6,262 nucleotides of DNA from Amylibacter sp. GTDB lineage: Bacteria; Pseudomonadota; Alphaproteobacteria; Rhodobacterales; Rhodobacteraceae. The position numbers and the translations under genes were made by a program. Positions 5,765-6,262 of the stretch are shown one piece after another. The stretch lies in the NCBI GenBank assembly GCA_027083485.1, contig JALWOO010000315.1:1-6262 (forward strand). Direction: 5' to 3'. Under the pieces are notes generated by a model. It saw only the letters and a list, made by a program, of their open reading frames with translations, did no database searches and was not told where the DNA came from. Positions within the stretch are counted from its first letter, which is position 1. Each line of letters begins with the position of its first letter.

Positions 5765-6259
5765 CTAACCGCGCATGTGCAGCACGCAAACCAGCGTGAA
5801 CAGACGGCGCGCGGTGGCCAGATCGGTGTTTATTTTGCCCTCGAGGCGCTCCATCAACTGGCGCGAGCCTTCGTCATGGATGCCGCGACGGCCCATGTCG
5901 ATCGCCTCTATCTGGGCGGCAGGCAGGCGTTTGACCGCGTCTACATAGCTTTCGTAGATCTGGAAATAATCCTTTATTACCTGTTTGAGCGGCGACACCG
6001 ACAGGTGGAATTCGCTTGCCGGATCGCCGTTTTCGGTGCGCACATCAAACACCAGCCGGCGGTCCTTGATCGACAGGAACAGCTGATACGGCCCCTCTGG
6101 CGGTTCCGTATCGCCCCGTTTGCACAGGCCAAAGGCATTTTCTTCCAGCAGGTCAAACAGCGCCACTTTGCGTTCGCGCAACACATCCGCTGTCGGGGCC
6201 GGCAAGCCGGTGTCGTCCAGCTCAATATGGGTTAAATGGGAAAGTTCAGGCATCCGCAT
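5765..6259 (-). CDS. UPF0262 family protein of unknown function
   Basis: The product is 164 aa from ATG 6259, or 162 aa from ATG 6253. The second begins MPELSHLTHIELDD and fits the family better. Family landmarks are RERKVALFDLLEEN, GPYQLFLSIKDRRLVFDVRT, LKQVIKDYFQIYESYVDAVK, IEAIDMGRRGIHDEGS and TARRLFTLVCVLH near the C-terminus. The protein is soluble, with no signal peptide or membrane segment. Its biochemical role is unknown. In Rhodobacterales it usually follows hisD and precedes the LMW-PTP-like gene, from memory; hisD would lie just off the right edge. Only 3 bases precede the first ATG in the window, so the ribosome binding site and exact start cannot be settled. Confidence 0.9.
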   Translation of the reverse strand: MRMPELSHLTHIELDDTGLPAPTADVLRERKVALFDLLEENAFGLCKRGDTEPPEGPYQLFLSIKDRRLVFDVRTENGDPASEFHLSVSPLKQVIKDYFQIYESYVDAVKRLPAAQIEAIDMGRRGIHDEGSRQLMERLEGKINTDLATARRLFTLVCVLHMRG

Positions 6260-6262
6260 CCC

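Overview
The window looks like an alphaproteobacterial chromosome, most likely Rhodobacterales (Roseobacter group). The evidence is the minus-strand set UPF0262 protein, CDHN-type low-molecular-weight phosphatase, infA, maf and a short RNase E/G family protein. From memory these genes lie together in that order in this group. No mobile-element gene, tRNA, rRNA or CRISPR array is visible.

Layout. At the right end, UPF0262 (5765-6259, -) and the LMW-PTP-like gene (5308-5754, -) are separated by 10 bp and look co-transcribed. At the left end, infA (1272-1490, -), maf (690-1268, -) and the RNase E/G gene (1-693, -, running off the window) form a tight operon. The infA-maf gap is 3 bp and maf-RNase overlap in an ATGA. 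A promoter with a perfect TATAAT box lies 93 bp upstream of infA.

Between these two core blocks sits about 3.8 kb that I read as an accessory insert of three genes. A 452-aa, very low-complexity, acidic Gly/Ser/Thr-rich protein (1808-3166, -) contains a 42-bp/14-aa tandem array. A divergent 340-aa kinase-like protein of the APH/choline-kinase fold (3542-4564, +) appears to start at TTG and has Lys-Trp-Asp where His-Gly-Asp is usual. A 190-aa periplasmic DUF3365/Tll0287-like c-type cytochrome (4682-5254, +) carries a single CxxCH site. A 13-bp-arm hairpin at 5268-5299 ends this gene and the converging LMW-PTP gene. The 375-bp divergent intergenic region (3167-3541) is AT-rich and holds several inverted repeats, including a terminator-shaped hairpin with no obvious gene to terminate.

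How the genes work together. infA, maf and RNase E/G are housekeeping functions: translation initiation, nucleotide-pool or septum-linked pyrophosphatase, and RNA processing. The three insert genes show no obvious shared pathway. The most novel item is the repeat protein; the kinase-like protein with an altered catalytic loop comes second.
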